Source of the DNA: UBA4655 sp964585575
Lineage (GTDB): Bacteria > Planctomycetota > Planctomycetia > Pirellulales > UBA1268
NCBI GenBank assembly: GCA_964585575.1
Contig: CAZPEM010000138.1
Location: 1 to 8,708 of the forward strand
Reading direction: 5' to 3'
Length of the DNA stretch: 8,708 bases
Of this stretch, positions 6,713 through 8,708 are shown piece after piece (within the stretch, counting starts at the first letter, position 1; every line of letters starts with the position of its first letter). The notes under the pieces were generated by a model. The model did no database searches, was not told the origin of the DNA, and worked only from the letters and a program-made list of their open reading frames with translations. Position numbers and translations under genes: made by a program.

Positions 6713-7147
6713 CTATCCCTTCGTCGATGATGAGGCGGCGGCCGCGAGGCCGCGGTCGGCGAGCAGCCGGCCGAGAATCCCCGCCACGAACTTCGGCGAC
6801 GCGGTGCTCCCGTACCGCTTCGCGAGTTCCACGCCCTCGTCGCAGGCGACCTTCGGAGGCGTGTCGGTGTGGAGGATCTCGTGGCAGGCGACCCGCAAAA
6901 TAGCCCGGTCGGTCGCCGCCATCCTCGCCACCCGCCAGTTTTCGCTCGCCGCCTCGAGCACGGCGTCGATCTCGGCACGGTGGGCGAGCACGCCATCGAC
7001 CAGACCGCGGGCGAACGCCACGAGGCCGCGGGCCTTCAGGCGGCCCTCGAGAAACCGCGAGATCTCCTCGGGATCGACCGCGGGATTCATGTCGGCCTGG
7101 TAGGCCGCCTGCATGGCGACCTCGCGGCCGCGTCTTCGTGTGGGCAT
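6713..7147 (-). CDS. nusB: Transcription antitermination factor NusB
   Basis: NusB binds the boxA RNA element together with NusE (ribosomal protein S10) and takes part in antitermination complexes, above all on rRNA operons. The 144-residue product has the standard length and all-helical pattern. RRRGREVAMQAAYQADM (4-20) matches the N-terminal Arg-rich start and first helix, NWRVARMAATDRAILRVACHEIL (from 70) matches the central NW...DRAILR core, and PPKVACDEGVELAKRYG (97-113) with SPKFVAGILGRLL (117-129) matches the C-terminal core. The ATG has AAGGA at 7154-7158, six bases upstream, and the first A of that site is the last base of the ribH stop codon. It lies between ribH and ftsY. The ribH-nusB pairing is very common in bacteria and supports both calls. 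Confidence 0.96.
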   Translation of the reverse strand: MPTRRRGREVAMQAAYQADMNPAVDPEEISRFLEGRLKARGLVAFARGLVDGVLAHRAEIDAVLEAASENWRVARMAATDRAILRVACHEILHTDTPPKVACDEGVELAKRYGSTASPKFVAGILGRLLADRGLAAAASSSTKG

Positions 7148-7157
7148 GGTGTGTCCT

Positions 7158-7637
7158 TCAGGCCTGCGCGGAGATCGCGGCGGAGAGCCCGATCATGGCG
7201 ATCGCCGCCTCGGCGCACTCGTGCCCCTTGTTGCCGTGGCCGCCGCCCGCCCTGGCGACCGCCTGGGCGAGCGTGTCGCAGGTGAGCACGCCGAAGACCA
7301 CCGGGATGCCCCGCGATCGTCCGCAGGCCTCGATGCCGGTCGCCGCGGCCTGCGCGATGTGCCGGTCGTGGCTCGTCTCGCCGCGGATGATCGCCCCGAG
7401 GCAGAGCACCGCCGCGTAGCGGCCGGTGGCCGCCAGCCGGTCGGCGGCGAAGGAAAGCTCGAAGGAGCCGGGCACCCAGGCGACGTCCACCGCGCCGTCG
7501 TCGATTCCCGCGGCCACGAGCGTGGCGACCGCCGCGTCGAGCAGCCGCGACGTGACCGAAGCGTTGTACCGCGAGACCGCGATGGCGACCCGGGTCGACG
7601 GCGGGATTTTCCCGGCGGGCTCGAGGATGTTGGGCAT
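7158..7637 (-). CDS. ribH: 6,7-dimethyl-8-ribityllumazine synthase
   Basis: RibH condenses 5-amino-6-ribitylamino-uracil with 3,4-dihydroxy-2-butanone 4-phosphate to give the lumazine precursor of riboflavin. The family usually assembles as pentamers or 60-subunit icosahedral shells. The 159-residue product has the usual length. Motifs: AVSRYN (20-25), the substrate-binding VPGSFEL (55-61), GAIIRGETSHDRHI (81-94) with the probable catalytic His90, GVLTCDTLAQA (116-126), and Arg129 plus GNKG (135-138) for phosphate binding and the C-terminal helix. HDRH differs from the commoner HFEY/HFDY after the catalytic His. The ATG lies 12 bases after the rho stop. The preceding CGGTCCTTTTCG has no good Shine-Dalgarno sequence, so initiation may depend on ribosomes finishing rho. 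No FMN riboswitch was seen, which fits an internal operon position. Confidence 0.96.
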   Translation of the reverse strand: MPNILEPAGKIPPSTRVAIAVSRYNASVTSRLLDAAVATLVAAGIDDGAVDVAWVPGSFELSFAADRLAATGRYAAVLCLGAIIRGETSHDRHIAQAAATGIEACGRSRGIPVVFGVLTCDTLAQAVARAGGGHGNKGHECAEAAIAMIGLSAAISAQA

Positions 7638-7649
7638 CGAAAAGGACCG

Positions 7650-8708
7650 CTACGACTTGAGGCTCATGAGGAACTCGGAATTCGACTTCGTCTTCGCGAG
7701 GCGGTTCACGAGCAGTTCCATCGCGTCGGGCGGATTCATCTCGCTGAGCACCCGTCGCAGCACGCTGATACGGCGATACTCGTCGGGCTCGAGCAGCATC
7801 TCCTCGCGGCGGGTGCCGGAGCGGTTGATGTCGATCGCCGGCCAGACCCGCTTGTCGACGAGCCGACGGTCGAGCACGATCTCGAGGTTGCCCGTGCCCT
7901 TGAACTCCTCGAAGATCACGTCGTCCATCTTGCTGCCGGTGTCGACGAGCGCCGTCGCGATGATCGTGAGAGAGCCCCCCTCCTCCACCTTCCGGGCGCT
8001 GCCGAAAAACCGCTTCGGCCGCTGGAGTGCATTGGAATCGACGCCGCCGGAGAGGATCTTGCCGGAGTTGGGCACCTCCGAATTCCAGGCCCGCGCGAGC
8101 CTGGTGATCGAATCGAGGAAGATGACGACGTCGCGGCCATACTCGACGAGCCGCTTGGCCTTCTCGATGACCATCTCGGCCACCTGCACGTGTCGGCTCG
8201 CATTCTCGTCGAACGTGGAGCTGATGACCTCGCAGTTGGGCCCCTTCACCTGACGCTCCATGTCCGTGACCTCTTCCGGCCGCTCGTCGATCAGCAGCAT
8301 GATCACGAAGGCGTCGGGGTAGTTGTGGAGCACTGCCTTGGCCATCTTCTGCATGAGGATCGTCTTGCCGGCCCGGGGCGGACTGACGATGAGCCCGCGC
8401 TGGCCGAACCCGATCGGCACGACGAGGTCCACCACCCTCGTGGAGAGTTCGTCGGCCACGGTCTCCATCACGATCCGCTCGTCGGGATGAAGGGGCGTGA
8501 GGTCGTCGAAGAAGACGCGGGTCGAGAGCTTGGCGGGATCCTCGCCGTTGATCGCCTCGACCCGCAGGAGGGCGAAGTACCGCTCGCTCTCCTTCGGCGG
8601 CCGGATCTGGCCGGCGATGTTCATGCCCGTGCGGAGGCCGAACCGCCTGATCTGGCTGGGGGAGACGTAGATGTCGTCGGGGCAGGAGAGGTAGTGGTAG
8701 TCGGGGCT
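7650..8708 (-). CDS. rho: Transcription termination factor Rho (5' end outside window)
   Basis: Rho is the hexameric RNA helicase/ATPase that ends untranslated transcripts. The 352 visible residues comprise most of the cold-shock-type RNA-binding domain and the whole motor domain. The frame stays open to the window edge, and the residues before the internal ATG at 8624 (YLSCPDDIYVSPSQIRRFGL, visible residues 6-25) are conserved Rho sequence, so 8624 is not the start. Further motifs: QIRPPKESERYFALLRV in the RNA-binding domain, Walker A SPPRAGKT (109-116), Walker B VVIFLDS before ITRLARAWN, the RNA-contacting loop segment near TGSKMDD, and VLDRRL with the likely arginine finger. The C-terminus ends in LMSLKS. 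It is the first visible gene of the rho-ribH-nusB-ftsY cluster. The N-terminal domain and any extension cannot be judged. Confidence 0.97.
   Translation of the reverse strand, partial: SPDYHYLSCPDDIYVSPSQIRRFGLRTGMNIAGQIRPPKESERYFALLRVEAINGEDPAKLSTRVFFDDLTPLHPDERIVMETVADELSTRVVDLVVPIGFGQRGLIVSPPRAGKTILMQKMAKAVLHNYPDAFVIMLLIDERPEEVTDMERQVKGPNCEVISSTFDENASRHVQVAEMVIEKAKRLVEYGRDVVIFLDSITRLARAWNSEVPNSGKILSGGVDSNALQRPKRFFGSARKVEEGGSLTIIATALVDTGSKMDDVIFEEFKGTGNLEIVLDRRLVDKRVWPAIDINRSGTRREEMLLEPDEYRRISVLRRVLSEMNPPDAMELLVNRLAKTKSNSEFLMSLKS

Noticed and set aside
6024..7103. A plus-strand open frame of about 359 codons antisense to ftsY and nusB.
   Set aside because: The Ser/Arg/Ala-rich product has no motif, and the minus-strand genes are certain.
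8622..8624. ATG as the start of rho.
   Set aside because: Conserved Rho sequence continues upstream in frame to the window edge, so this is an internal methionine.

Overview
The window is a GC-rich stretch of bacterial chromosome that reads as core housekeeping DNA. The best guess at the source is a planctomycete (Pirellulales-like). Three things point there: an outer-membrane barrel protein of the BBP2-like type that planctomycetes carry in many copies, an adenylosuccinate lyase of the long eukaryote-like type, and a lumazine synthase with the active-site string GETSHDRH. This assignment rests on remembered family features, not on a search.

Left part, plus strand (19-2579): holA (DNA polymerase III delta subunit, clamp loading) is followed by purB (adenylosuccinate lyase, purine synthesis). 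The purB GTG start overlaps the holA stop, so the two are probably one transcription unit. Only 10 bases after purB, a minus-strand gene ends: an exported two-domain thioredoxin-like protein (2590-3585), whose second domain has lost its redox cysteines.

Middle, minus strand (3586-5722): a 357-base gap behind the thioredoxin-like gene contains a strong intrinsic terminator for the next gene upstream, a 508-residue porin-like beta-barrel protein (3943-5469). A 253-base spacer lies between the porin and ftsY. It contains several inverted repeats and probably holds the end of the ftsY transcript and the porin leader.

Right part, minus strand (5723-8708): a tight cluster rho-ribH-nusB-ftsY, with gaps of 12, 10 and 3 bases. 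It encodes the Rho termination factor (5' end outside the window), lumazine synthase, the NusB transcription factor and the SRP receptor FtsY. The spacing and the Shine-Dalgarno sequences placed on upstream stop codons suggest one co-translated operon.

No mobile element, CRISPR array, tRNA, rRNA or defence-like gene was seen, and I see no clear new system. The points most worth a second look are the degenerate second thioredoxin domain, the eukaryote-like PurB, the structured spacer ahead of the porin, and the operon that joins two transcription-termination factors.
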